64,000 bases of DNA from Spirodela intermedia (GCA_902729315.2 LR746272.1:5091037-5155036), one strand, 5' to 3'; shown: positions 22,891 through 36,170, counted from the first letter of the stretch. Notes: generated from the sequence alone by a model not told the origin. Numbers and translations are program-made.

Positions 22891-24516
22891 TGATGAGATT
22901 GCTTCTACACTTAAAAAAAATGTTGTGAGAAATATAAAGTTGGAATTCCTTGCCATAGAGTTCTAGGGGACAAAAAATTAACAATAGAAATGGCTTACAG
23001 CCTTGCCACGTGAAAGGATGAATCTTGAAATCAAATGCACACACAATATGAATTTTGAGCATGAATATAGTGGTATCTTGATGGCTAAGACCAAGTGTGG
23101 ACAAAAATCATGGGATTTTTCTGGTTACATATGTTGTCAATGAAAGTTGAGTGTAGCAAGAAGTTGGGGATAGTTTTTGAGAAATGTAAATAATCCACCC
23201 AATAACATTACTGGGTTGACATTCACACTGAACAACAATATGAGATTGTGATGTAATGTACCTGATATTGATGTTTAACTTAGGAAAAAAATATATCAAG
23301 CATAGTACATTGCAATATTTTCCCCTGTACTAGAGAAGAAGTGGCAAGTAAACTCACAATAATTTGGATTTAGTTGGTTGTGACATCATTTTACATTCTA
23401 TAATTTTTTAAATAATATTTTTGCCAACCAAGTATGGATGGGCTAGACTAGTTGGGCTTGTGGAAGATCAAACAATAGGAGATTATACAGGAGAGGATCA
23501 GAATGTGGAAGATTAATGAGCAGGTGTGGAGTTGGAGTTGACTTTACTGGTAGTTGTGCCACAAATTGTCGCTAGATAGCAGATAATGCAAATGAATCAA
23601 TTGAATGGATCTATTGACGATTTGAGACCCTCTCTTTTTATTGACATAATCACAGTGTTAGACAAAAAAGACTCTGATCCTTGGTGCATGCAGTCAGGAG
23701 AGACTCTGATGTCAATTCTCCATTTAGATTCTTCCACCTTAGAACTAAGGTAAGCTAGGAATCATTAGGCCCATATATGACGAGGGGGTTGAATCATATT
23801 GAACTTGAAATTAATAGATAATATGGTTGATGTGATGTTCGATTGGATAGAAACCTGTTTCAATGCATAAAATGGGAATGGAAGAACATTTATAACAAGC
23901 ATCGAAGGGTCATAACAATACTGGTGAATAATCATTATATTATTGTAAATTTTTTATTGTCTTATCTATCTGGGAATTTATCACACATAATAAAAAGCCT
24001 TGGAGAAAGATAACCCTGCCATGGGGGCGTCAAAATGATATATGATAAATGATAATAAACTAAGATTCATAAAAGCAAACTAAAGACGTATACTCTATGG
24101 AAAATCATAAAGATAATGTTGTAACTATAGAAAAAAAACAGAAAAATTGGAAATAAATGAATTAGCCACCCCAATAGAGTTTTGAAATCGATAGAACCCT
24201 GCATATCATTAAAACCTCCTGGAAATCATATAACACTTTATTATAAAAAATTAATTAATACAACGCACTCATCACAGGCTAGTCACTCCGCCATTTAAAT
24301 ATGTTAGCTTCAACAAAATAAAACACTCAAATAAACATTTTTTATACACATAGTGTTGGTCAATCAAAAACCTTCAATTATCCCAGTTTGGTACATAGTA
24401 CCCTGCATGAACACTTCCATGGGAGGCCATCTAAACTCACCGGGGGTGTTCAAGATCATTCGGTTGTCAGCAGTGAGCTATCTATCTATTTGAATCCGCA
24501 CGGCAGAAGGGGGAGG
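22891..24516. other. AT-rich intergenic DNA, probably decayed retroelement
   Basis: No readable gene. Sequence just after the copia relic may continue it, but stop codons are frequent in all frames. The last 200 bases before the capping-protein gene would be its 3' UTR. Confidence 0.4.
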
Positions 24517-24520
24517 GGTC

Positions 24521-26931
24521 AGTCAGCGCTGGGGTAGAGGTCTAGCAAGCATGCCATCCTGGGGAGGCCTCAGGGTGCAGATCATCTCCCTTGTCTTCCC
24601 GAAGTAAACCTACCAAAGTTGGAGATATTTTCTGAAGCAGCAGGGAAAGAATGGGGGTAGGGGAGGAATTCGATAAGGGGAAACAAATAAGTACCTGGTC
24701 CAGGGAGTTTCTCAGCTTACCCTCCATCTCTTCTATCATTTTCCCCATGTTACAGACGTGCCCATCTTCCAGTGGGAGGTCCAAACTCATCTGGAAGGTG
24801 AGAGAGTGAAGATCAATGGGGAATTTGCCTTTTATTTTGGAAAAACCTGGATTTAAGGGAATTATGGGAGTCTCTTGGCGAAGGGGATCATCTCACAGAC
24901 ACCAGTATGGTTCTTCAGGAAAAATCTCAGGTGGGAAAGGTCAACCCTTTAAAGTTTAAACGGGGCAGGTGAATATATCAGACAATGTCGTTTTGGGATA
25001 CAGCAAAGATAATTCATGGCCTCTAACAGCGATAAATTATGGGCACGTTTAAGATCTGGTCATCCACATGACTGGTATGGAAAACAACGAAATTCAGTTG
25101 AATATTGCAAATAAAGTCAGGTGTCTAGCATTATGTAATTTATGAGGCAGATATGGTTTCCTATTACTGGACGCTATGAGGGAATTGAACATAGAGTTTC
25201 CTTGACAGAGCAGAGGTTGAAGAGAAGTATCTAGTTAATTTGATTAATTAAGAGCTCTTACCGCCTAAAACAGAGATTGTATCATTTTAAGATGTTTTTG
25301 CAACTTGTTTGAGGAAGCTTGAAATTGAAGCGGTTTTCCAACAAATGAAGCAACTGCAGATAAGGATTCAGAAAAAACAAAAACTATAAATGTAAGCAAA
25401 ATTACTTGTCTTCTGATCGATCCAGACAGACTGAAAGTTCCGGAGGACTTGCTCTCTGTTGTCATGGATAGCATGACAGTGCTAGTTAAGCAGTAGTGAG
25501 CGGTTCCATCTACCTCCGACCTTACCTGAGTAAACAGATAGTTAAAAAATGCATTTGATAGAAATCTACAATAGTAGAATAAATGGAAACCCCATGGGTA
25601 ACAGCAGAAAGCTTTTTACTGCTGTAATGAATTGTCCTTACCTCAATGACATGAATGGCATCCCAGGCTCCTTCTTGTAGGTAACCTCTCCGCCCATGAG
25701 CAGACTTTGAACCATCTTCAGCCACATTCACCAAGAAAACATCACGTCTCAGGACAATCAGGTACATGCCCCTTGACACAGAAAATTTATGGCACAACTG
25801 CGAACCTTTCTTGATCACAAAGCAGGCGGCAATGCAATCACTATCATCCTTCCACATGTACACAGAAGAAACACCACCTTCATAATACCTACCAGTAATT
25901 TTCCCCGTTACTACCTCAGAGAACGTCGACATGGATGGCGAATGAAATGTGAATTAAGATTCTGAATGAAACTAATTGCCAAGGATGGATAGATCAGATT
26001 TATGAAAAATACAGTCAAGGTACTTACTGGTCGCGGTAGACTGAAAAGATGTCATTGGCTTCGATTTCCAATTTCCTCAGATCATCTGATGGGAGGGGTC
26101 CGTCCTCCAATGGGGGATGGTATTTGTTCGACCATGGTGATCTATATTTGAACAAGGAAGAAAAATTAATAGAAAATACTTGGCACACAGTCATTTGCAC
26201 CAAAGTGTGACAAATTTAATGAGAAATCTACCATAGAACACAGTATAATGCATGCAATACAGGAAAGACGGAAGATCCCATCGAAGACACAACGGAAGGA
26301 CTGAGAAAACCAAACGCGACGTCTCAATTTCCGCTTCCCATGGGATTCTTATAGAACGGCAGCACAAGAGATGTAGTTATAGTCGAGTGAGGATGGCAGC
26401 AGAAGGTCGGAATGGGAGTGTTAGTGGGGAGATACTTTCGACGATGAGACGTTAATAATTTCATAAAAAATATGAGAAAGAATATCAGTGACTACGAAGA
26501 TCAAATCAATCTATCCAGCTCTCCCTCCCTCCTCGTTAACCGGTTTCACCTGTAAGAATCGGCGTCTCTGTTGTACTCGCAGAGTACAAACTCCTTGCCT
26601 GACTCCGCGTCGAAGAGGGCCTGCTCCATCCGTCCGAGCCATGCCGCCACAGGAAATACGAAAGCAGCGAAACATAGAAGAAGAAAAATCAAGCCGGGCA
26701 GGAAACAAAAACAGAGAGATCAGAAAACACCGATGCCTCCCGAAGATCTCCTCACTTCGGTTGGAAACAAAAATGCAGAGAGAGAGAGAGAGAGAGAGGA
26801 ACCTGCAGAGGCTGGTCGATTTGGGAGAGGAGATTGTCAGCATGGTGAGGGAGGAGGGAGAGGAGCGCAGAGAGCGCCGTCTCCGCCTGCCTCGGGGGCA
26901 TCCGCCGCATAAGATCCAGCGCCGCCTCCAT
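24521..26931 (-). CDS. CPB: F-actin-capping protein subunit beta
   Basis: Exons, in order of transcription: 26931-26803, 26620-26550, 26141-26028, 25888-25806, 25715-25642, 25525-25406, 24790-24695 and 24609 to about 24521. They give roughly 257 residues, close to plant CPB. CPB forms a heterodimer with the alpha subunit that caps actin-filament barbed ends. Diagnostic stretches are [108 protein letters not shown] and [15 protein letters not shown]. Intron 4 (25716-25805) is stop-free, so the frame reads through it. Intron 1 begins with a GA repeat (26777-26798). The last few codons and the exact stop are uncertain by a few bases. Confidence 0.94.
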
Positions 26932-27337
26932 TCCCCAGTCCTCCCCCTCCCCTTCCTCTTTCCCTCGAGTTGCGGCGATTTCCTGGTCGACGTCCCCCAC
27001 CGACTCCCCGCTCTTCGCTTTTGAGTTCAGAGGGCGCGGGGTGGTCGTGGTCGTCCGCAAAGCACCTTTACGCCACCGATTTCATGGCCTACCCGCTCCC
27101 ACCTGTCCGGGGCCTTAAATGATAAATAATAATAGCAACAATAATATTAATCTTTTTATTTATCTAAAAATTAGATTATTTATCCATTTTTAAAAAAAAT
27201 AATTAAAATCCAATTATATGTATTATTTTATAGTATTTATATCTTTTTCTTGAATGCAGGCCCAGCCTGTTGCTTGTCGCAATTAAGGCATTCAAAAAAT
27301 GCAGGCCGAGCCCATTACACCTATTCATTAAGCGCAT

Positions 27338-27389
<52 letters not shown>

Positions 27390-27588
27390 TACACAAACCC
27401 ACATACACCCTTGTTTTCCCAGCTTTCTTAGGATAAGGGGGTCATTAAAGTTGTTTGGATAGGAATTAATGAGGCCCAAAGCCTTACACTGCCCAGCTAG
27501 TAGGGGAACTCGGCTTGGTGCCATTGCGTTGAGTTTAGACCATGAAATTAGTAATCCAGAAAGTCCCAAATGATGCAGGAGGAGTCTG
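26932..27588. other. capping-protein 5' flank and CT-rich intergenic DNA
   Basis: Upstream of CPB there is a short AT-rich stretch (27.12-27.25 kb) and then a long CT microsatellite at 27341-27384. No gene is seen. The promoter of CPB must lie here; no clear TATA box could be assigned. Confidence 0.4.
27341..27384. repeat. (CT)n microsatellite
   Basis: About 22 uninterrupted CT units, upstream of the CPB gene. Confidence 0.92.
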
Positions 27589-28335
27589 TTGGACCTAAAC
27601 CATAAATCCTAGGCCCGTAAAGCAAACTCTCTCTCCTCCCCCTCTCAACTCCTATCTCAAGAGCTTATGCCTAACTAGGGATGTCGACAAACCACCACAA
27701 AGTTGGCACCATGCCCCAACTTACAGTGTTATAGAGAAAGGGAAAAAGGACTTTTGTATTGATTCTCTGTCCCCTCCCTCTAATATGTTAAACATTATGG
27801 ACATGCAAGGGTACATGTATGAGATTCTTAAAACTCCCCATCAAGATTAGTACAGATTTTTGACACTCATTTTAGACAATAGATGAAATAATTGACTAGT
27901 CATGATATGTTCGGTGAATAGATTAATTAGATTATGTTGAGATCAGCAAAGAAGAAGTTTAGTAAATCTTTGAACAAGTCTATCTCAAATAAAATTACAA
28001 TCAACCTTAATATGTTTGGTGTGCTCTTGAAAAGTTGGATTAGAAGTAATATGAACGACAACTTGGTTGTCACAAAATAAAAGTGGTGGGAAAGGTGCCT
28101 TAATGCAAAAAATTATTATGAATTATTGTAACCAAAAAATTTATGTAGCAGTAGTGGCCAATGCACAATATTCAAATTTGTGTGGGCAAAGATATTAGTC
28201 GTTGTTCCTCTATCTTCCAAGAGACTTGTGAGTTTCCAAGGAAAATACAAAACCTAAGGACTGACTTTTGAGTATCAGAACAAGTAGTCTAATCGATGTC
28301 AAAGAATGCTCTTATTTATAAAGAGGAGGCAGTAG
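27589..28335 (-). mobile_element. Ty1/copia relic: RNase H end, polypurine tract and LTR remnant
   Basis: On the minus strand, 28.33 to 27.9 kb translates in broken frames to pieces of a copia RNase H: FSLETHKSLG, then EYCALATTAT, then [18 protein letters not shown], a frameshift, and [11 protein letters not shown] followed by a stop. The order and spacing match living elements ([36 protein letters not shown]). Just downstream (about 27833-27845) is a TTGATGGGGAG-like polypurine tract, and the next 240 bases down to about 27589 (TGTTGGACC on the plus strand) are the likely LTR remnant. All parts are degenerate. Confidence 0.6.
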
Positions 28336-29429
28336 AGTAATAGTTCCTGATCAAGAGTTTACTTGTGATATATATATATAAGTAGATGATATACTATTCT
28401 TTGATGAGGATGCTAAGGTTGGGCCTTATGATATAGAAGCATGAGTAATATGTAGAATGATAGGCTGTCTTGTTGGTCCTTTGTTTCCTAGCATGACAAA
28501 TCAAAATTGGGGGTGAACTAGTTCGTTAATTTTACTTAAATATTTCAAGAAAAATCTCTATCCTTTATTGTATATATTTTATTTTACAATTTTTGGTTGC
28601 TCTCTTTAATTGATCTAAATAGGAAGTTGAAAGAGGGAAATACATAGAATGTGGGGTGGGCTTTATAGTGGTTTGGCCAAACTCATTTTGCATTTGTTCA
28701 ATGTAGAACTTAACCTTGTTTTCATTATCCTAGTCCCTAGAATACATATGATTCTATGGCATCAAGAATTCTTCATATAGCTATGGCTCTATAAGGTTAT
28801 ATTGACCCATAACACCCTAGGTTATAATTGTTCTGAAATGAATCTCATTGCCAACACACCACGTGTCTCAAAGCTTGACAAACTCTAATAATATAATTAT
28901 CACATATGAAAGGAACCACTCAATTAACATTTACCACTATCTTTGACAAAAAATGGACTTCCAATCTGCAAAAGATGGATGAGCTGCCTGAAATATTTCT
29001 TCGACCACATGACTTTGCAAGTCAATTTCATTAAGAGATTCTTGGGTCATTGTCATTGGAAGAGAGAGAGGTAGAGAAAGAAACTATCTCTTAAGTCTTC
29101 CACTTCTAGCTACTTATTTCAATTTCTACTTGCCCTAATTTTGGGTGAAATAATCTTTTATATATTTGGGCATAAGACTTGGACCACCATCTTCAATGGC
29201 TACTTTTGACTTGAGAAGTTTTGATCTGGATCTTTACAGTTGTTTCTATTCGTATCCATTATGGCATTGTGATTAAGCAGGCCACTCCTTTACATTTTAA
29301 TGGGTCATACCTGAACTTATATGCACAATTTATTTAATTTTTTGTATAATCCATATCAAATAAAATTTAGCACTTTCATGATTTGTTTGATGCATTGATT
29401 TTCTGCACATTTCAACTTGCCAATGAGTA
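28336..29429. other. AT-rich intergenic DNA
   Basis: No gene or readable element. It may include more of the minus-strand copia relic (its reverse transcriptase would lie here), but nothing convincing could be read. Confidence 0.35.
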
Positions 29430-29988
29430 CATGTACTCTAACTTTGCCAATGATTTGCCACCACCCATGCATCCGCGAACTCCCATATGACCTTACCATC
29501 TACTGCCATGTGGTGCACGAAGAACCCAACTGCCACGCCTCTCCCAAGAAAATCCGTGACTTTCGGGGAGAACACCGGAGCTGGAAGCTGACTCGCGTCT
29601 AATATCAGCACAAGAGAGAAGAACACCTCCATTTGTAGTGCCGCTCGTCCATCAGGTGATGAAAATCGATCCCCTCCCCCTCTGCCCAAAGGAAATCAAC
29701 CCCATTGTCTCCGTTGCCGGAGGAACTTATCACAAGGTCGCATGTGCCGTTGACCTAAGTGAATTTGCCGGCGTCTTATTATCGAGAAAGCATCCGGAGG
29801 AGGGATGTCTGCACCCTTCACCAAGGGAGGGGATCAGGAGGTCGGTACTGAACAACAACGGCCATTGTTGGGGGAGGGAACCAAATCCAACTGACATCTA
29901 AGAAGGAGAGCTTGACAGATTCGGGACTGGCGCCGTCAAGTAATGAGATGACGGCGCGGGTAATGTTCAAGACTTGAACTCTCCCTAT
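29430..29988 (-). pseudogene. BAHD acyltransferase pseudogene, 5' half only (copy A)
   Basis: The minus strand encodes the N-terminal half of a BAHD acyltransferase of the anthocyanin/phenolic-glucoside acyltransferase group: VQVLNITRAVISLLDG, then LSFLDVSWIWFPP, then VLILDASQLPAPVFSPKVT, and the catalytic-motif region HHMAVDGKVIW. The ATG is replaced by ATA (29986-29988), the frame shifts between 29.69 and 29.82 kb, and the copy breaks off near 29430, right after DAWVVA, losing the C-terminal half with its DFGWG motif. It is homologous to copy B, including the upstream flank, so it arose by a segmental duplication and then decayed. Confidence 0.85.
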
Positions 29989-30000
29989 TCTTGGCAACAA

Positions 30001-31284
30001 CTAGGGACTTACCTCAATGAAGAAAGAGTATCCCGATTCCACCTACCACGCACGTGCTGCCGACTTCGCTCTTTTTCCTGGAGTGGCCATTTACCAGTCT
30101 ACGAGGTTCCCAGCAGATTCCTCTCTTCTCTCGAGATCTCAAACGTTTCTCCTCTCCAAATTCTGATTCTCATTCGGTAACATGTGCACACCAGCAGAAA
30201 TCTATCCACATCCTGTTCTGTAGAACATTCAACGTGTTATTAGGTCCAAGGATGACAGTGTCATATTAAATATCAGCTCTCCTTCACGTTACCACGCTCT
30301 TCCAGAAGGTAATAAGTGAAAAAACTTAGGCCCACAGACTGTAAGAAGTTGAGCAAAAATGCCTGGCCATGCTTGTGCATAGAAACTCTTGTAAACAAAG
30401 GAACATTAATTGGGGTGTAGCAGCTGATGTAGATGAATCATGTAGCATGATGGGCTGACTGATTCTTCTCCTCAACTCATTTATTTCCCATAATTTTTGT
30501 TCATTCATTGCTTTTCCATTTTCCTAGTGATTTAGCAAGCATCATTAGCAACTTTTGTGGCAATGAATATAGGTAGTGCACCTAAGAATGACCTTTCGAT
30601 AAGCAAGGCTCGTAATATTAAGTATGTCAATCTGTTCCTAAGTGATTTCTCATTCCTTTACAAACGTCCACTTTGATGTTATATTCTAATCTTGTGATTG
30701 GTACAAGAAAAATATCTTCTTGCCTTCTAAGTCGCAGCAAGTACTATTCTAATCTTCTAGGAGTTTGAATTGCTTCCCAACTCTTACAGCTCATAGGATC
30801 CCAGCTCCCTGTCCCTCCCGCTGGTACAGAGGAAAAGTAGAGGGGAAAACGAAGAGAGAGAGGGAGGGAGGGAGATTAAATTCACCCTACTATCAAGGAC
30901 AGGCGATTTAATCCCCTCCATAACTCCATTATAACATCCCTTTATTTACTGGGCTGTAAAAATGGCCGACAAGTTAGTTGGGTCAATAACAACACCAAGT
31001 TGACGCTTTTCTACGTCTATCCAGTTGCACACATGGGGTTAGGTCTCGGTCTACTCCAAGTCCAGGATTTCCGGAGCACTAAAACTTCACATGAACTTAA
31101 TTTCCTCAGTGACTATTATTTCCTGCGTAAAGCTGAATTTCCTCAGTGAGTATTGTTTGCTGCGTAATACTGTGCGGAGTTTATCACAAATGATAGTTAA
31201 GTGACCATCACGATCACACATCACGAAATTCATACAGAGAAACACCGCACAGGTTCAGCCGTCTATGAGAAGACAGAGGGAACA
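30001..31284. other. flank of BAHD copy A and spacer
   Basis: The part from 30001 to about 30560 is the duplicated upstream flank, matching 32.72-33.55 kb in patches (for example CTACCACGCACGTGCTGC). The remainder (30.56-31.28 kb) holds AT-rich spacer with a short GA/GGGA patch near 30860. No gene is seen. Confidence 0.6.
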
Positions 31285-32712
31285 TCAGGCCTCCGGACCA
31301 TCCACAAAGTAGGAGGCGACGGCATCCATGCACAGCCGTGAGATGGACACCGACAGCTGCACGCCGCCTTCTTCATCCCTTGCCGCTAACAGTGACACCT
31401 CCCCTTTCCCGTTGAGGGATAACGTCTCCACTCTCCTAGGTCGCTCCCAGCCAAAATCCGCATCGTACGCCCGGAACCTCAACGACCACGACAAAATCAC
31501 TAGTCTCTCGATTGGGAAACCCGCAATAGGAATCTAAATTGTCCAGCGCTCAAGGTCACTCAACGGTTCCCTAGTGCCCTCCTAGATCGCTCTCCGCACC
31601 GCTGCGCAGGCCGCCTGAAAGCCCTCATCGCCGCCGGCCAGCAGCTCTGACGCCTTTGCCAGGGCCACGCAGGGCTTGACGCAGTTGCCGAAGTAGCCGT
31701 CCTTGATGGGAGGAAGGTCAAGGAGACGGCGGCAGTCGACTTGGAAAAGGAAAGGACAGATAAGGCCGTCAGAAGGGATGCCCTTCGCTCTGACGACGCT
31801 CAGCCAGATGTGGGCGGCGAGGGCGGCGAACGCGGAGGGTGGGTGAATGGCGGTGCCTCGGTCCTCTAGGAGGGCGATGCTCTCCACCTTGACGATGAAG
31901 GCTCTCGTGACAGCTGATGCGGATCGTAGAAATTCACCGAAGAGTCGGATATCGGAAATCAGCCATGGCGCAGGTTTCATCGATTGCAAGATAGATAAAT
32001 GGATATATAAAGAAACACGGTGACAGAGAGCCATTGAGCTGACGCTTGGGAGATTGGGAGCGAAAGTTCTCACAATACTCCTGGCAATCTCTTCCGATCG
32101 AGGGTGACTTATGACCGATCAGCCATGCGGTGGCTCCGGGAGACTCGATGCCCCCCCGGCGGAAGACATCCGGCACTCCGCCGCCCACGCATCAAGGAAC
32201 TGCCATATGGTCTTGCCATAGGCCGCCATGTGGTGCATAGAGAACCCAATCGTCACTCCTCTCCCAGGAAAACCCGTGACCTGCGCGGAGAACACCGGAC
32301 CCGGAAGCTGACTCGCGTCTAAGACCGGCACAAGAGACGACAACGCCTCCATGTCGTAGTCCTGGTAGTCCGTGAGCCGTTGGAAATGGATCCCCTCCGC
32401 CTCTGCCCAAAGGAAATCGACCCCATTGTCTCCGTCGCCGGAGAAACTTATCACGAGGTCGCCGGTGCCGTCGACCGCGGTGAACTTCCCGGCGAGGGCA
32501 TAATAACGAGAAAGCGTCTGGGAGAGGGACTCCCTGAACTCGTCGACGAGGGAGGGGATCGGGCGGTCGGTGCTGAACAGCAGCAGCAGTTGCAGGGGAG
32601 GGAAGCGAATCCATCTGGCGTCGAAGAAGGAGAGCTTGATGGCTTCCGGACTGGCGCCGTCAAGTGGCGAGAGTAAGACGCGGGTGACGTTCAAGACTCG
32701 AACTTTCCCCAT
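31285..32712 (-). pseudogene. BAHD acyltransferase pseudogene, full length with three in-frame stops (copy B)
   Basis: From ATG 32712 one reading frame covers a whole BAHD enzyme: MGKVRVLNVTRVLLSPLDG, SFFDARWIRFPP, SRYYALAGKFTAVDG, HHMAAYGKTIWQFLDAWA, HPRSEEIARSIVRTF, GNCVKPC and DFGWERPRRVE, ending SYFVDGPEA. Living family members transfer acyl groups from acyl-CoA to flavonoid or phenolic glycosides, with HxxxDG and DFGWG motifs. Here the catalytic His stays but Asp is Tyr (codon 32218-32220), DFGWG is DFGWE, and stops interrupt the frame at 32119 (TGA), 31582 (TAG) and 31534 (TAG). No frameshift was seen. It is most simply a young pseudogene. Confidence 0.85.
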
Positions 32713-33560
32713 TCTTGGCCACAATCAGGACCTATCTCATCGAAGAAAGAGCATCCTGATCCCTTCTTGGATTTGCAGGCGATCGCCATCTACCACGCAC
32801 GTGCTGCAATAATACCGAGCTAAGGTGCTCATTCACCGGTGTAGAAGAGCAGCAGTTTCTTCTCTTCTCTGGACCAGTCTCAAACGTTTCTCCTCTCCCG
32901 ATTCCGACTCTCATAGGCTAACATGAACACCAGCGAAATTCTGTCCACATACTCCTCTGTATGACTGTTGTCCTGTGCGGCCTGCGGAAGTCAGTCCAAT
33001 ATCAGGTCCCCTTCACGCGACCACGCCACGAGAAGGTGACAAGAGAAAAAGACAGTCCCACCATTTGTAAGAAGTTGAGAAGTAACTGTATCGGGAAGCA
33101 GGGCGAGTTCCACCAGCCTTGTCATATAAAACAAATAGTTAGTGAGCACGCGCCTAAGAGAGTACGGCACGGTGGTGACGTTGCAGGACATGATGGCTAG
33201 TGCCGCTGACACAGACATCTGCGACGCAGGAACATCTTGCTCGCCTGCCGTGAGGAATGGAGAGGAGTCTAGTAGGAGTAGGAAACTTGATACCCAGTAT
33301 AAAGAGAAGTAGAGGGTGAATGTTCCTCTATGTCTCTATGTCAGAGGAGGGATGCACCCTGACCATTGAAAAATTACTTGCCATGCTTGCGCATAGACTT
33401 TAATAGGCATAAAGAAAATCCATTGTGGCACAACAGCCGACGTGGATGAATCATTTACCATGATGAGCTGTCTAACTCTGCTTAACTCATATATTGCCCA
33501 GATTTTTGTTTCATTTACTGCTTTTTCACTTCGCAAATACTGATTTAGGAAACATGATCA
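32713..33560. repeat. upstream flank of BAHD copy B, duplicated at 30.0-30.56 kb
   Basis: Patches of this flank recur in the same order upstream of copy A: AAGAAAGAGCATCCTGATC against AAGAAAGAGTATCCCGATT; CTACCACGCACGTGCTGC in both; and the GCATAGA, GATGAATCAT and TTTGTT stretches near 33390-33510 against 30376-30500. The duplication therefore extends about 800 bases beyond the coding start, with indels. No separate gene is present. Confidence 0.75.
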
Positions 33561-36170
33561 GCAATTTTTGGGGTCTATCTTCACAGTAGATTGCTTCTGG
33601 AATTGGCATGTTGGACTTAGTTGTCATCTTTTAGTCTTGACCTTCAGATGAATGTATTATATGCCATTGAATAGGACCAAAGTGTACATAAGAATGATCT
33701 TTTACAAAAGAGGCTCCTAAAATATTAATCATGTCAATCCATTTTGATGTTATATTTAAATAATGTAATGGGGATATGAACATACATCTTAGTTGAGTTC
33801 TAACTAGTAACACTAAATAGAGAACGAGAGTTTTAATTGATATAGTTTTCCTTATGATTAAATAATGATTTTCAAATAATAAAAGTTAATATAAAATTTC
33901 AAAAGACTACTTAAATTATCCTAAACCTTAGTGTTTAGACAATGACTTCCAAGATTTCATACTTCCAGTAACATGAGATTTCAAAAATTATCTTCTAAAT
34001 TCTACAGCCTTAGGAGGCAAAATCAGAGCAGCACCGGACTTCTCTATTCTAACTTTCTGTATTAGGAGGCTCAAAACTAGAGAAACTATTCACTCCTCTC
34101 TTGAAAATTTTACTTTTTCTCTCAAAGTTTAAGTTAAATAAAATAGGAAAAAAATACCTCATTGTCATCATTTTTTGTGGAATTTATATGAATGATATAT
34201 TGTGAATCAATATTGATTGAATCATGATCACTATGATGTGGTAAGTAGAAAAACTTCATGAAGCACCTAATCCATGACTTCTATTTTAGATACTTTTCTA
34301 CCCCTTGTTGCCTCAAAAAGTTTTCATAAATAAGGGCATGGACTCATATGATGAATATTGGAATTTTTCTTGAGTTTGAAGTGAATGTTTTCACTTTTTC
34401 TCATCTTCTTAAGGGAGAGACTGAGAGGGTCAAAATTTTCCCTTAGAAGGGGGAGGACAAGAGGGTCAAATTCTACTCTTTCTTCCACCTTTCATTATTT
34501 CCATCCCTTCTTCTTCCTCCATGAAATTTTTCTTCTCCCTTTCAATATTTAGCTGGTTTGATCATGAATTGGATAATTATAGTCAATGACATTGTGAAGG
34601 CATCAATTACACATTGGCTCCTTATTTTCAATTATATTTGATCCAATTCTGATCTACTTACAATTGACACTTGAGTGAACATAACATAGCTACTAAATTT
34701 CATATATGGTGATTCTTACAACCTTAATTAACATTAGATCTAAAATTATTAAATCAAGATATCATTTTTTTAGTGGTTGATAAAATCATATTCTTTTTGA
34801 ATTGCAAGATTAACTTGATATTATAATAAATCTCCCCATTGACTCCTCTCCTAAGAGTGAATTCTCCTAGATCCTTGCTTGAATTATTTTTGGATAGATC
34901 TTAATTTGGATTCTCATCCTTTGTCCCACATTAGTTTTACTACTAGAACTCTCCATCTCCCTCTGATCTCTTATCTTTATCCACCAATCTCTATTCCTAT
35001 CTTTTATAGTTTTATCATCTCCATTTCTCCCTCACTATCCCCCTAGATGTCTCTTCTATAAGATAGAGAGAGAGAGAGAGAGTATCAAAATGATGGAATA
35101 TGATTACATTTATAATTCAATCATTTATTGATATAATAATATTTTAGCTAAAATTAATTATACTTTGAGACTAAAGTTAATAATCTAGTAATTTTCATAA
35201 TTCTATCAGCCCATTTGTAAGACAAAGATACTTATCTTGAAATTAGCTACTTTGGACGCATATAATAATGTAAACACTAAATAACCTAAAGAAGTAATCG
35301 CTTTCAAAGGGCATAAACATAAGCTAGATGGAGAGTGCAATCAAAATTGTAATACCTTGTAGAGTAATTACATATGTTGCTACTTATAAATATATCCCAA
35401 GTATAAATCAAAATAAGAGCACACATCCAAATTTAGGGGACTTTCCCAAGATGATTCATCATCTCAACTATTAACATGTAGTCACTAGAAGTTCCAATCT
35501 CAATCTCAACTGATGTTGTCATCTTGTCAAATAAAAAAAACATTCAATTCTTAAAATAAATGAATACCTAATACAATTTTTGTTAATTCCACATAAACCA
35601 ACCCCTTAACCTCTCAAAGATTCATATACATTGATATTCACCATGTTGCCATGCTATACTACCGCACTCATTACATGTGCAATGTCAACCCATGCATGTT
35701 GTTTGGCTACAATGTACTTGTTGTGTTGTGGCACTAGAGGTGTGACACCATGACTAGGGTGACAACTACAATGACCACTATAATAAGATCATCTAAAAAG
35801 TTCAAAGTGAAGCCGAAAAAAAAAGAACTCAAAGAAAGTAATAATTATCCACTATTTTGGAGGTACCCATTAGACAAGATAAAGTCTAACTCATGCAAAC
35901 ATGAACAAAGCTTGCTACGCATCATCAACAACACACCCATACCTGTTAGGGTGGATAGTGAAGCATATGAGATAAGTCTTCATTATCATGAGTTAATAAT
36001 TAATAAATAATATAGTTTTAGCTTTAACTCATAATAAGTAGACTTATATTTGTGTTAAATTTTGAAAAGTAGTTCTTAATTGGTTAATGTGATTTTATGT
36101 GAATTGATATAATTTTTATAATTCTATTTTTAAGATAAATGAATATAATATAAAATAAAAAAATAAAAAA
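33561..36170. other. AT-rich gene-poor DNA
   Basis: No gene is recognised. A short AG run is present at about 35064-35081. A Lys-rich 86-codon frame at 35750-36010 has no features of a known protein and probably arises by chance in A-rich DNA. Confidence 0.45.

Noticed and set aside
35750-36010. 86-codon Lys-rich frame in AT-rich DNA
   Set aside because: No motif, no splice context, A-rich runs; likely a chance frame.
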